A stretch of 43,573 nt of DNA from an uncultured Ferrovum sp. GTDB taxonomy: Bacteria > Pseudomonadota > Gammaproteobacteria > Burkholderiales > Ferrovaceae. The stretch's first letter is position 1, and every line of letters begins with the position of its first letter. A program made the translations under genes and the position numbers. The stretch is from contig CAIPBT010000021.1 in assembly GCA_903863375.1 (NCBI GenBank), forward strand, positions 1-43,573. Direction: 5' to 3'. Under the pieces are notes generated by a model, which saw only the letters and a program-made list of their open reading frames with translations, was not told the DNA's origin and searched no databases. Shown here one piece after another: positions 24,763-33,359 of this stretch.

Positions 24763-26276
24763 ACGGGCAGCCAGCAACTGCCACTCCGATCCGCTTTCTG
24801 TATCGGGGCCAGGTGCAGATGGTGGAAGGCGTCGCGGCCACCACCACCGTGCTCGAGTGGCTGCGGCTGAGCCAGCGTGCCCTGGGTACCAAGGAAGGGT
24901 GCAACGAAGGGGATTGCGGGGCCTGCACGGTGGTGATCGGCTCCCTTGATCCCGCAGCGCCCGGCGGTGTGGCCCTGCGCTCGGTGAATGCCTGTATCCA
25001 TCTGCTCGCCATGCTGGATGGCAGGCTGCTGCTGACGGTGGAAGATCTGGCCGACCCGGTGGAGGGATTGCATCCGGTACAGCAGGCCATGGTGGAGTGC
25101 CACGGGGCGCAGTGCGGATTCTGTACGCCAGGGTTTGTGATGAGCCTGTTCCATCTCTATGAGAATCAGCCGACGCTGCCGGACCATGCCGGCCTCTGCC
25201 ACGCCCTGGCGGGCAACCTGTGCCGCTGCACCGGTTACCGGCCGATCCTGGCGGCGGCGCAGGCTGCCTGGCAGGCACCGGCACGCCGGCGCGACCGCAC
25301 CCCTTGGCGCGCGGCACTGACGGCGCTGGCCGCGCATCCGGCTCTCGATTATCAGGCACCCGCCAGCGCTGGCGGCGGACGTGTCCAGGCACCGCGGTCC
25401 CTGGCCGCCTTGGGCGCTGCGCTGCAGGCCGATCCCGCGGCCAGGGTGCTGGCAGGCGCCACGGATATCGGCCTGTGGATCACCAAGCTGGGACGGTCGC
25501 TGCCCCATCTGGTGCATCTGGATCGCGTGGCCGAACTGCAGGTGCTGGAAGTGCGCGATGGCTGCCTGCATATCGGCGCCGCTGTCACCCATGCCAGGGC
25601 CTGGCCGGCGCTGCAGGCTTTTTATCCGGAGGTGGCAGACCTGGCCCGCCGGTTTGCGTCTCCCACCGTGTGTCATGCCGGAACCCTGGTGGGCAATGTC
25701 GCCAATGGTTCGCCAATTGGTGATGCCATGCCCCTGCTGCTGGCCCTGGATGCCCGGCTCGAGTTGCAGTGTGGCGCCGATGTGCGGATCGTGCCACTGG
25801 CCGCGTTCTATCTCGGATACCAGCGTACCGTGCTGACGGCCGGCGAATTCGTGCGCAGCGTGCTGGTGCCAGTGCCAGTGCCAGTGCCAGTGCCGGCGCG
25901 ATCCCGGCTTGCCTGCTACAAGGTATCCAAGCGTTTCGATCAGGACATCACCGCCGTCTGTGCCGCGTTCCGTCTCGACCTGGATGCCGGCGGCAGGATC
26001 ATCCAGGCGCGGCTGGCGTGGGGCGGCATGGCGGCCATTCCGCTGCGCACGCCGGGTGCCGAGGCGGTGCTGGAAGGACAGGATTGGAGTGAGGCGACCT
26101 GCGCACGGGCGCAGGTCGCGTTGCTGACCGAGCTGACACCGATGAGCGATCTGCGGGCGAGTGCGGCTTACCGGCGCGAAGTGGCCGGCAACCTGTTGCA
26201 GCGTTTCTGGTACGAAACCTCTACCGGGATCGGCACGCCACCGGTGCGGCTGGATCAGGTCGAGGCCAGCCCGTGA
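24759..26276 (+). CDS. xdhA: Xanthine dehydrogenase small subunit (Fe-S and FAD)
   Basis: A 505-aa subunit that carries electrons from the molybdenum site to FAD. The plant-type [2Fe-2S] domain has Cys48, Cys53, Cys56 and Cys79, and the second cluster domain has CGFC (Cys119, Cys122) and CRC (Cys155, Cys157). The FAD-binding domain follows from ~205, with ATDIGLWITKLGRSLPHLVHLDRVAEL and the ASPTVCHAGTLVGNVANGSPIGD motif. Residues ~370-379 are a V-P repeat encoded by an 18-30 bp microsatellite. The GTG start at 24759 overlaps the deaminase stop. It acts in the cytosol with XdhB to oxidise hypoxanthine and xanthine to urate. Confidence 0.95.
   Translation: MNGQPATATPIRFLYRGQVQMVEGVAATTTVLEWLRLSQRALGTKEGCNEGDCGACTVVIGSLDPAAPGGVALRSVNACIHLLAMLDGRLLLTVEDLADPVEGLHPVQQAMVECHGAQCGFCTPGFVMSLFHLYENQPTLPDHAGLCHALAGNLCRCTGYRPILAAAQAAWQAPARRRDRTPWRAALTALAAHPALDYQAPASAGGGRVQAPRSLAALGAALQADPAARVLAGATDIGLWITKLGRSLPHLVHLDRVAELQVLEVRDGCLHIGAAVTHARAWPALQAFYPEVADLARRFASPTVCHAGTLVGNVANGSPIGDAMPLLLALDARLELQCGADVRIVPLAAFYLGYQRTVLTAGEFVRSVLVPVPVPVPVPARSRLACYKVSKRFDQDITAVCAAFRLDLDAGGRIIQARLAWGGMAAIPLRTPGAEAVLEGQDWSEATCARAQVALLTELTPMSDLRASAAYRREVAGNLLQRFWYETSTGIGTPPVRLDQVEASP
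25866..25895 (+). repeat. Hexanucleotide repeat within xdhA
   Basis: Four perfect GTGCCA units (25866-25889) and a fifth imperfect GTGCCG (25890-25895) encode a Val-Pro run in the FAD-domain region of XdhA. The unit is a multiple of three, so copy-number changes would alter protein length without a frameshift. Confidence 0.9.
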
Positions 26277-28696
26277 ACGCGCCGCAGGGCGTTGCCCCCG
26301 CCGTGATTGGCCAGGCCCTGGCTCATGAAAGCGCGGTGCTGCACGTCACCGGCCAGGCGGTGTACGTGGATGATCTGGCGGAACCGCAGGGTACGCTGCA
26401 CGTCGCCCTCGGCCTGAGTCCGGTCGCGCATGGTCGTCTGCGTGGCCTTGACCTGACGTCGGTGCGGCGCGCGCCCGGGGTGATTGCCGTTCTGACCGGG
26501 GCAGACATTCCGCACAATCGCAGCGGGCCGATCCTCGCCGATGAACCGATCCTGGCCGACGATACGGTGTCCTTTCATGGTCAGCCAGTGTTCGCCGTGG
26601 CGGCCGAAACCCGGGCGCAGGCCAGAGCTGCGATGCGTCTGGCGGTGATCGATATCGAGCCCTTGCCAGCGGTGCTCGATGTGGCCGAGGCGCGTGCCCA
26701 GGGTCTGTTTGTGCTGCCCCCGGTCGAGCTGGTGCGGGGCGATCCGGCTGGCGCCCTGGCCAGCGCGGCGTTGACCCTGCAGGGATCCCTGCGCCAGGGG
26801 GGCCAAGAGCACTTTTACCTCGAGGGGCAGGTCTCGCTGGCGCAGGTCCGCGAAGACCAGACCCTGCACCTGTGGTGTTCCACCCAGCATCCCACCGAGA
26901 TGCAACACCTGGTCGGTCACGCACTGGGTTGGCAGGCGCATCAGGTCAGCGTGGAATGCCGCCGCATGGGTGGTGCCTTCGGTGGCAAGGAGTCGCAGTC
27001 GGCCCAGTGGGCGATCATCGCCGCGCTGCTGTCCGTCCGCACCGGGCGACCCGTCAAGCTGCGGCTGGACCGGGATGACGACATGCGTGCCACTGGCAAG
27101 CGCCATGCGTTTCTGAGCCACTGGACGGTGGGTTTCACTCCAGATGGGGTAATCGAGGCCCTGGATGTCGAGCTGGCCTCGGACTGTGGCTTCTCTGCCG
27201 ATCTGTCCGGCCCGGTGAATGACCGCGCGCTGTGCCATGTCGACAATGCCTATTTCCTGCCAGCCGTGCGCATCCGCAGCCTGCGCTGCAAGACGCACAC
27301 CGTGTCGGCCACGGCCTTCCGCGGATTTGGCGGACCACAGGGCATGCTGGTGATCGAGACGGTGCTCGACGATATTGCCCGGCACCTGCAGCTGGATCCG
27401 CTGCTGGTGCGCCAACGCAATGTATATGCCCGGCAGGCGGGCACCGGCCGCGACACCACGCCGTACGGCATGGTGGTGAGCGATAATCTTGTGCCCCTGC
27501 TGTTCGACCATCTCGAGCCTGAGGCGCGCTATGCCGAGCGGCGCGCCGCTGTCGCGGCCTTCAACGCCGCCAGTCCCACCGTGCGCAAGGGCCTTGCCCT
27601 GTCGCCGGTTAAATTCGGGATCTCGTTCAACGCCACCCATTACAACCAGGCTGGTGCGCTGGTGCATGTGTATGCCGATGGCAGTGTGCTGGTGTCGCAC
27701 GGCGGAACCGAGATGGGGCAGGGGCTCTACACCAAGATCCGTCAGGTGGTGGCACATGAATTTGGTCTGCCGGCGGCCCAGGTGCGTCTCAGCGCGACAG
27801 ACACCACCCGGGTGCCGAACACCTCGGCCACTGCCGCGTCGAGCGGCACCGACCTGAACGGCAAGGCGGCGCAGGCGGCGGCGCGCAAGGTGCTGCAGCG
27901 ACTGGCCGAGTTTGCGGCGGGCGTGTCCGGTGGCGATCCGGCCGCCGTCCAGTTCCAGGACGGCCGGGTGCGCGCACCCGGGGCGCACCCGCTGGACTGC
28001 CCCTTTGCAGAGCTCACTGCGCGGGCCTACAAGGCACGGGTGCAGCTGTGGGACAGCGGTTTTTATGCCACACCAAAAATCCACTTCGATCCGGTCACCA
28101 AGACCGGTCGGCCCTTCTATTATTTTGCCTATGGCGCCGCCTGTAGCGAGGTGGCGATCGACGTGCTCACGGGCGAGACGCGCGTGCTGCGCGTGGATGT
28201 GTTGCACGATGTCGGGCGGTCACTCAATCCTGCCCTCGACCTGGGACAGATCGAAGGCGGGTTCGTGCAGGGCATGGGTTGGCTGACCTGCGAAGAACTC
28301 TACTGGCGCGCGGATGGCATGCTCGCCACGCACGCACCCTCGACCTACAAGATTCCGACGGCCACCGACGTGCCGCAGGCCTTCCACGTCAGGTTGTTCG
28401 AGCGCGACAACAGCGAAGACAGCATCCATCGTTCGAAGGCGGTCGGCGAGCCACCGTTCATGCTCGCCATCAGCGTCTGGCTGGCGATCCGTGATGCCGT
28501 TGCCTCTACCCTGCCGGGCAACCAGCCCGTGCACCTGAATGCCCCGGCCACGCCAGAGGCGGTGTTGCGGGCGCTGGGGCGGCTGCCGCCAGCGCCGGGG
28601 GCGGCCGGCCCTGGCGGTGCGACGCCGCGAGGCACCGTGTCGACTGGCCGTGACAACATCCAGCCCGGCGGCACCATGCCCGGAGGGCCAGCGTGA
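26273..28696 (+). CDS. xdhB: Xanthine dehydrogenase large (molybdopterin) subunit
   Basis: An 807-aa catalytic subunit that binds the molybdenum cofactor and hydroxylates hypoxanthine and xanthine. Family motifs are present in order: HVTGQAVYVDDL (~residues 24-35), RMGGAFGGKESQ (~230-241), TAFRGFGGPQGM (~347-358), HGGTEMGQGLYTKI (~476-489) and the N-T-S-A-T-A-A-S-S-G-T-D stretch. The catalytic glutamate is in KAVGEPPFML, near residue 724. The last ~35 residues are Gly/Pro-rich and not conserved. The start is GTG 26273, overlapping the xdhA stop, and the end overlaps xdhC in the same manner, so all three are co-transcribed and probably translationally coupled. Confidence 0.96.
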   Translation: MNAPQGVAPAVIGQALAHESAVLHVTGQAVYVDDLAEPQGTLHVALGLSPVAHGRLRGLDLTSVRRAPGVIAVLTGADIPHNRSGPILADEPILADDTVSFHGQPVFAVAAETRAQARAAMRLAVIDIEPLPAVLDVAEARAQGLFVLPPVELVRGDPAGALASAALTLQGSLRQGGQEHFYLEGQVSLAQVREDQTLHLWCSTQHPTEMQHLVGHALGWQAHQVSVECRRMGGAFGGKESQSAQWAIIAALLSVRTGRPVKLRLDRDDDMRATGKRHAFLSHWTVGFTPDGVIEALDVELASDCGFSADLSGPVNDRALCHVDNAYFLPAVRIRSLRCKTHTVSATAFRGFGGPQGMLVIETVLDDIARHLQLDPLLVRQRNVYARQAGTGRDTTPYGMVVSDNLVPLLFDHLEPEARYAERRAAVAAFNAASPTVRKGLALSPVKFGISFNATHYNQAGALVHVYADGSVLVSHGGTEMGQGLYTKIRQVVAHEFGLPAAQVRLSATDTTRVPNTSATAASSGTDLNGKAAQAAARKVLQRLAEFAAGVSGGDPAAVQFQDGRVRAPGAHPLDCPFAELTARAYKARVQLWDSGFYATPKIHFDPVTKTGRPFYYFAYGAACSEVAIDVLTGETRVLRVDVLHDVGRSLNPALDLGQIEGGFVQGMGWLTCEELYWRADGMLATHAPSTYKIPTATDVPQAFHVRLFERDNSEDSIHRSKAVGEPPFMLAISVWLAIRDAVASTLPGNQPVHLNAPATPEAVLRALGRLPPAPGAAGPGGATPRGTVSTGRDNIQPGGTMPGGPA

Positions 28697-29718
28697 ATTG
28701 CCGGGGTGCAGACGCGGTCTGGTGGCAGCGCCTGCCCGACTGTCTGGCCGAAGGTGAGCCTGCCGTGCTGGTCACGGTGGTGCGCGTCACTGGTTCGACA
28801 CCGCGCGAGCCCGGTGCCACGCTGCTGGTCGAACGCGAACGGGTGACGGACACCGTGGGTGGCGGCAATCTGGAATTCGAGGCGATTGCCAGCGCACGGG
28901 ATCTGCTGGCCGGGGGCGGACAGCAACCGCTGGTGCGCTACGCACTCGGTCCGGGCTTGCGGCAATGTTGCGGTGGCGCGGTCTGGCTGCTCTACGAGCG
29001 ACTGGAAGCCGACCCACAGCAGGCAGCGGCCTGGCAGGCACGCGCGCAGGCCCTGCAGCGTGGCGAGCGCCTGCTGCGCAACTGGCGCGCCGGTGCACCT
29101 GTCTCGCGCTGGCGCCTGCTGCAGCAGGGCGAACAACGCGACAGCCTGCTCGCTGATGGCCACAATCCCGGCTGGCAGCAAGTGGTTGGCGCGACCGCCT
29201 TTCCGCTGCGTCTGTTCGGGGCAGGCCACGTCGGGCGTGCGTTGGCACGGACCCTGGTGCAGACCGAGGCCCGCTTGCAGTGGGTGGACAGCCGGCCCGC
29301 CATGCAGGCCCTGGCACCGGAGCTGCCGCTGCGTGTCTGCGACGATCCGGTCGCGGCAGTCGACGATGCCCCGCCGGCCTGCTGGTTCATCGTCATGACC
29401 CACAGCCACACCCTCGATTTCGAGCTTGTCGAGGCCATCCTGCGCCGCCGTGACGCGGCGTTCTGTGGCCTGATCGGTTCGTCGACGAAGGCGGCGCGCT
29501 TTCGCCACAACCTGGTGAAACAGGGGCTTTCACCCGAGCTGGTCGCCCAGCTTACCTGTCCGATCGGCATTCCCGGCATCCGCGACAAAAGCCCGGCAGC
29601 GGTCGCGATTGCGGTCGCCGCACAGGTGCTTCTGCTGCGCGAAGCCAGTCGCCAGATGCCGGTTCCAGCGCCCCGGCCTTCCTTCCCACCTGTTCTGGTT
29701 CCTGCAAGGACATCCTGA
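28693..29718 (+). CDS. xdhC: Xanthine dehydrogenase accessory protein XdhC
   Basis: A 341-aa chaperone that binds molybdenum cofactor and inserts it, with sulfuration, into XdhB. The XdhC/CoxI N-terminal domain has VTVVRVTGSTPREPGATLLV (~residues 27-46) and TVGGGNLE; the central region has CCGGAVWLL; the C-terminal Rossmann domain has LRLFGAGHVGRAL (~173-185) and GLIGSSTKAARFRHNL, ending IGIPGIRDKSPAAVAIAVAA. The GTG start overlaps the xdhB stop (28693-28696), and its own stop overlaps the ABC ATPase start (TGATG at 29716-29720). This ties cofactor insertion and transport to a single transcript. Confidence 0.95.
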   Translation: MNCRGADAVWWQRLPDCLAEGEPAVLVTVVRVTGSTPREPGATLLVERERVTDTVGGGNLEFEAIASARDLLAGGGQQPLVRYALGPGLRQCCGGAVWLLYERLEADPQQAAAWQARAQALQRGERLLRNWRAGAPVSRWRLLQQGEQRDSLLADGHNPGWQQVVGATAFPLRLFGAGHVGRALARTLVQTEARLQWVDSRPAMQALAPELPLRVCDDPVAAVDDAPPACWFIVMTHSHTLDFELVEAILRRRDAAFCGLIGSSTKAARFRHNLVKQGLSPELVAQLTCPIGIPGIRDKSPAAVAIAVAAQVLLLREASRQMPVPAPRPSFPPVLVPARTS

Positions 29719-31322
29719 TGGCGTCTGCTGATTTGTCTGTTCCTGCGATATCGTCTGACCTGGGGGTGTCTCCCCCCGCTGAACCGGTCAGCCTGGCGGC
29801 GGCGTCTGTCGTGCCGGCTGCAGACCGTCTGCAGCTGATCGGCATCACCAAGCGGTATCACGCGCTGGTGGCCAACGATGCCATTTCCCTGAGCGTCGCG
29901 CCGGGTCAGATCCATGCCGTACTGGGAGAAAATGGGGCTGGCAAAAGCACCTTGATGAAGATCATCTACGGAGCAGTGCGCGCGGATGCCGGCGAGATGC
30001 TGTGGAATGGCCGCCAGGTGCAGGTTGAAAATCCCGACGTGGCGCGGCGGCTCGGCATCGGCATGGTGTTCCAGCATTTCTCGCTGTTCGAGACCCTGAC
30101 GGTGGTCGAAAACATCGCGCTGGTGCTGGGCGGTCGCTTCGATCTCGCCGCGCTGGCTGAACGGGTGCGGAAGGTATCGACCCAATATGGTCTGTCGCTC
30201 GACCCACTGCGCCGGGTGCACAGCCTGTCCGTCGGCGAGCGTCAGCGGGTGGAAATCGTGCGCTGTCTGCTGCAGGATCCGCAGCTGCTGATTCTCGACG
30301 AGCCCACCTCGGTGCTCACACCGCAGGCGGTGCAGAAGCTGTTCCAGACCCTGCGCCAGCTGGCCCGCGAAGGCGTGTCGATCCTGTATATCAGTCACAA
30401 GCTGCATGAAATCCAGAGCCTGTGCGATGTGGCCACAGTGATCCGTGCCGGCCGCGTTACCGGTCACGCGATTCCGCGTGAAGAAACACCAGCATCGCTG
30501 GCACGCATGATGATCGGCCGCGAGTTGCCCCAGTGTGCGGTGGCCCCCTACCTAGGCGTCTCCCGACCCCTGCTGGAGGTGAACCATCTGAGCCTGCCCG
30601 CGCCAGATCCTTTCGGTACGTCGTTGCAGGACATTTCCCTGTCGGTACAGGCCGGCGAAATCCTGGGTATTGCCGGCATTTCCGGCAATGGCCAGAACGA
30701 GCTGATGGCGGCGCTGTCCGGGGAATTGCCCTGTGCCAGCGAGGCAGTGGTGCTGGAGGGCAGGGCGATTGGTCACCTCGACCCGGGAGCCCGACGCGAC
30801 CTTGGCTTGGGGTTTGTGCCGGAAGAACGGCTGGGGCGCGGTGCCGTGCCGGCCATGTCGCTGGCGCGCAACGCGCTCCTGACTGCCCATCGTCGCGGCA
30901 TGGTGCGCCTTGGTCTGGTCAACGATGGGCTGGCGGCAGCGTTCGCGCGCCAGGTGATCGCGCGCTTCGGCGTGAAATGTTCGGGAGAGGCAGCAGCGGC
31001 ACGCGCGCTGTCCGGTGGCAATCTGCAGAAATTCATCGTCGGGCGTGAAATGGAACAAAGTCCGAAGGTGCTGCTCGTTTCCCAGCCGACCTGGGGGGTG
31101 GATGTGGGGGCTGCGGCCCAGCTGCGCCAGACCCTGATCGACCTGTCGCGCGAGGGCGTTGCCATTCTCGTGGTTTCGGAAGAGCTGGAGGAGCTGTTCG
31201 AAATCTGTGACCGCATCGCCGTGCTGGCGGCCGGGCGTCTGGCAGCACCGCAGGCCAAGGCAGACTGCAATGCCGAGCAGATCGGCCTGCGCATGGCCGG
31301 TCCGCAGGCCGAGGCCGCCTGA
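29718..31322 (+). CDS. ABC importer ATPase with two nucleotide-binding domains (purine/nucleoside type)
   Basis: A 534-aa fused ATPase like those of BMP-linked nucleoside importers (NupA/RbsA group). Domain 1 (residues ~35-270) has Walker A GENGAGKS, signature LSVGERQRVEI and Walker B LLILDEPTSVLTP. Domain 2 (~285-525) has the usual degenerate Walker A (GIAGISGNGQNEL), signature LSGGNLQKFI and a Walker B region LLVSQPTWGVDVGA, where the customary Glu is replaced by Gln, so domain 2 is probably non-hydrolytic. An extra ~30 N-terminal residues rich in Ser/Pro/Val precede the domain. It probably energises the two permeases downstream with the BMP protein encoded at 22962-24068. Confidence 0.92.
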   Translation: MASADLSVPAISSDLGVSPPAEPVSLAAASVVPAADRLQLIGITKRYHALVANDAISLSVAPGQIHAVLGENGAGKSTLMKIIYGAVRADAGEMLWNGRQVQVENPDVARRLGIGMVFQHFSLFETLTVVENIALVLGGRFDLAALAERVRKVSTQYGLSLDPLRRVHSLSVGERQRVEIVRCLLQDPQLLILDEPTSVLTPQAVQKLFQTLRQLAREGVSILYISHKLHEIQSLCDVATVIRAGRVTGHAIPREETPASLARMMIGRELPQCAVAPYLGVSRPLLEVNHLSLPAPDPFGTSLQDISLSVQAGEILGIAGISGNGQNELMAALSGELPCASEAVVLEGRAIGHLDPGARRDLGLGFVPEERLGRGAVPAMSLARNALLTAHRRGMVRLGLVNDGLAAAFARQVIARFGVKCSGEAAAARALSGGNLQKFIVGREMEQSPKVLLVSQPTWGVDVGAAAQLRQTLIDLSREGVAILVVSEELEELFEICDRIAVLAAGRLAAPQAKADCNAEQIGLRMAGPQAEAA

Positions 31323-31367
31323 TGCGCCTGGCCCCCCTGTTTTCCTGCACTGCCACGGACCTGAATC

Positions 31368-32432
31368 ATGCACCTGCTTGAACCGCGTGCCGAACCCTCG
31401 CGAACGCTGCAATGGGCTGCGCCGCCGCTGGCCATCCTGCTGATGTTGCTGGCCGGGTCACTGCTGTTCCTGGTGTTGGGACGCAATCCGGTCGAGGCAT
31501 TCCGGGTATTTTTCATCCAGCCGCTGGAAAGCGGCTATGGCTGGAGCGAACTGCTGCTGAAGGCTGGTCCGCTGATCCTGATCGCCGAAGGGCTGGCGAT
31601 CGGTTTCCGGGCGCGCATCTACAACATCGGTGCGGAAGGACAGCTGATCTTTGGCGCAATCTGCGCAGGCGGGGTGGCGATCTATGCGCAAGGGCATGAG
31701 GGGCACTGGACACTGCCGGCGATGGTGCTGGCCGGGGCGCTCGGTGGCCTGTTCTGGGGAGCCATTCCCGCCCTGCTGAAGACCCACTTCAATGCCGAGG
31801 AAACGCTCACCACCCTGATGCTCACCTATGTGGCCAATTTCCTGCTGTCGTGGCTGGTGCATATTCCCTGGCGCGATCCGCAAGGCATGAATTTTCCGCA
31901 AAGCGTGATGTTCAGTGATGCTGAACTGTTCACGCCCCTGTTCGAAGGCAGCCGGCTGAATACCTCGATCGGGCTGGCCGTGGTCGCGGTGGTGGTGTTT
32001 CAGGTGCTGGTGCGCCGCAGTTTCCTGGCTTACCGTCTGGAGGTCGGTGGGCAGGCGCCCACGGCGGCCCGCTATGCCGGTTTTTCGCAGCGCGCCACCA
32101 TCTGGGTGAGCCTGTGTGTGTCCGGCATGATGGCCGGTCTCGCCGGCGTTGGGGAGGTGGCCGGACCGATTGGCCAGCTCAACCTGAACCTGTCGCCGGG
32201 CTACGGCTATGCCGCCATCATCGTGGCCTATCTGGGGCGCCTGCATCCGCTCGGCATCGTGCTTTCCGGGCTGCTGATGGCCTTGCTGTATCTGGGGGGC
32301 GAAGCGGCGCAGATGACCCTGCAGCTGCCTGCGGCGATCACCGGCCTGTTCCAGGGCATGCTGCTGTTCTTCCTGTTGGGCACCGATGCCTTCATCGACA
32401 ACCGGCTGCGTCTGCCGCGGAGAAACGCATGA
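31368..32432 (+). CDS. ABC importer permease 1 (BMP-linked purine/nucleoside type)
   Basis: A 354-aa inner-membrane permease of the branched-chain amino acid/ribose/nucleoside superfamily, similar to NupB/YufP. Roughly nine hydrophobic segments occur. Recognisable are the first helix (PPLAILLMLLAGSLLFLVLG, residues ~22-41), the motif GFRARIYNIGAEGQLIFGAI (~79-98) and the ATPase-coupling stretch VGGQAPTAARYAGFSQRATI. An A-L-Y-L-G-G-E-A-A-Q-M motif lies near the C-terminus. It starts 45 bp after the ATPase gene and overlaps the second permease by 4 bp (ATGA at 32429-32432). Confidence 0.92.
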   Translation: MHLLEPRAEPSRTLQWAAPPLAILLMLLAGSLLFLVLGRNPVEAFRVFFIQPLESGYGWSELLLKAGPLILIAEGLAIGFRARIYNIGAEGQLIFGAICAGGVAIYAQGHEGHWTLPAMVLAGALGGLFWGAIPALLKTHFNAEETLTTLMLTYVANFLLSWLVHIPWRDPQGMNFPQSVMFSDAELFTPLFEGSRLNTSIGLAVVAVVVFQVLVRRSFLAYRLEVGGQAPTAARYAGFSQRATIWVSLCVSGMMAGLAGVGEVAGPIGQLNLNLSPGYGYAAIIVAYLGRLHPLGIVLSGLLMALLYLGGEAAQMTLQLPAAITGLFQGMLLFFLLGTDAFIDNRLRLPRRNA

Positions 32433-33355
32433 TCGACCATCTGACACCCGTGCTGGTGGGCACGCTCGGCGCGGCAACACCCCTGGTGCTGGCGGGGCTG
32501 GGTGAGCTGATCACCGAGCGTTCCGGCGTGATGAACCTGGGCGTGGAGGGCATGATGCTGATCGGGGCCATCGCCGGCTTTGCAACCGGTGTGGGCACCG
32601 ATGGCAACATGACGCTTGGTCTGCTCGCCGGCGCTGGCGCCGGCGTGCTGGCAGCCAGCCTGTTCGCGGTGCTGGCCCTCTCGCTGGCCGCCAACCAGGC
32701 CGCCTGCGGACTGGCGCTGACCATTTTCGGGGTCGGGCTGTCTGCCTTCATTGGCCAGTCGTATGTCAGTCACAGTCTGCCCGGCCTGCAGCCCTACGAT
32801 GTGCCAGGGCTGTCCTCGATTCCCTTCATCGGGCCGGTCCTGTTTCACCAGGATCCCGTGGTCTATCTGGCGTTCGGCCTGTATGTGCTGGTGGCCTGGG
32901 TGTTGGCCCGCACCCGTCTGGGCCTGCTGTTGCGGGCGGTCGGCGAGTCGCCGGAGGCGGCCCATGCGATCGGATATCCCGTGCTGCTGATACGCTGGTG
33001 CGCCACCCTCACCGGAGGGGCGTTCGCCGGACTGGCCGGCGCGTATCTTTCGACGGTCTACACGCCCCTGTGGGTACAAAACATGACCGCCGGACGGGGA
33101 TGGATCTCGGTGGCCCTGGTGGTGTTTGCGACGTGGAAGCCGACGCGGCTGTTGCTCGGGGCCTGCCTGTTCGGTGGCGTCACCATCCTGCAGTTTCAAG
33201 CCCAGGGACTGGGGCTGGATGTACCGGTCGAACTGCTTGCCTCGCTGCCCTACATGGCGACCATTCTCGTGCTGGTGCTGATTTCGCGCGACCGCAGCCT
33301 GCTGCTGCTCAACCTGCCAGCCTCGCTCGGCCGGCCCTTCCTGCCCGGGCGCTGA
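32429..33355 (+). CDS. ABC importer permease 2 (BMP-linked purine/nucleoside type)
   Basis: A 308-aa partner permease resembling NupC/YufQ. The signature GELITERSGVMNLGVEGMML is at residues ~24-43, and the coupling loop AVGESPEAAHAIGYPVLLIR is at ~170-189. About eight to nine hydrophobic helices are present. The ATG at 32429 lies inside the permease-1 stop. A longer in-frame ORF opens at 32114, but it would overlap permease 1 by more than 300 bp and encodes non-family sequence. The 8-oxoguanine deaminase gene begins 4 bp after its stop, so uptake and deamination are in one operon. Confidence 0.92.
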   Translation: MIDHLTPVLVGTLGAATPLVLAGLGELITERSGVMNLGVEGMMLIGAIAGFATGVGTDGNMTLGLLAGAGAGVLAASLFAVLALSLAANQAACGLALTIFGVGLSAFIGQSYVSHSLPGLQPYDVPGLSSIPFIGPVLFHQDPVVYLAFGLYVLVAWVLARTRLGLLLRAVGESPEAAHAIGYPVLLIRWCATLTGGAFAGLAGAYLSTVYTPLWVQNMTAGRGWISVALVVFATWKPTRLLLGACLFGGVTILQFQAQGLGLDVPVELLASLPYMATILVLVLISRDRSLLLLNLPASLGRPFLPGR

Positions 33356-33359
33356 GACC

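Noticed and set aside
26255-28207. A 650-codon antisense frame across xdhB
   Set aside because: It lacks any domain, while the plus strand carries all xanthine dehydrogenase motifs.
32114-32428. N-terminal extension of ABC permease 2
   Set aside because: It overlaps permease 1 fully and encodes non-hydrophobic, non-family sequence. The ATG at 32429 fits the usual 4-bp overlap.
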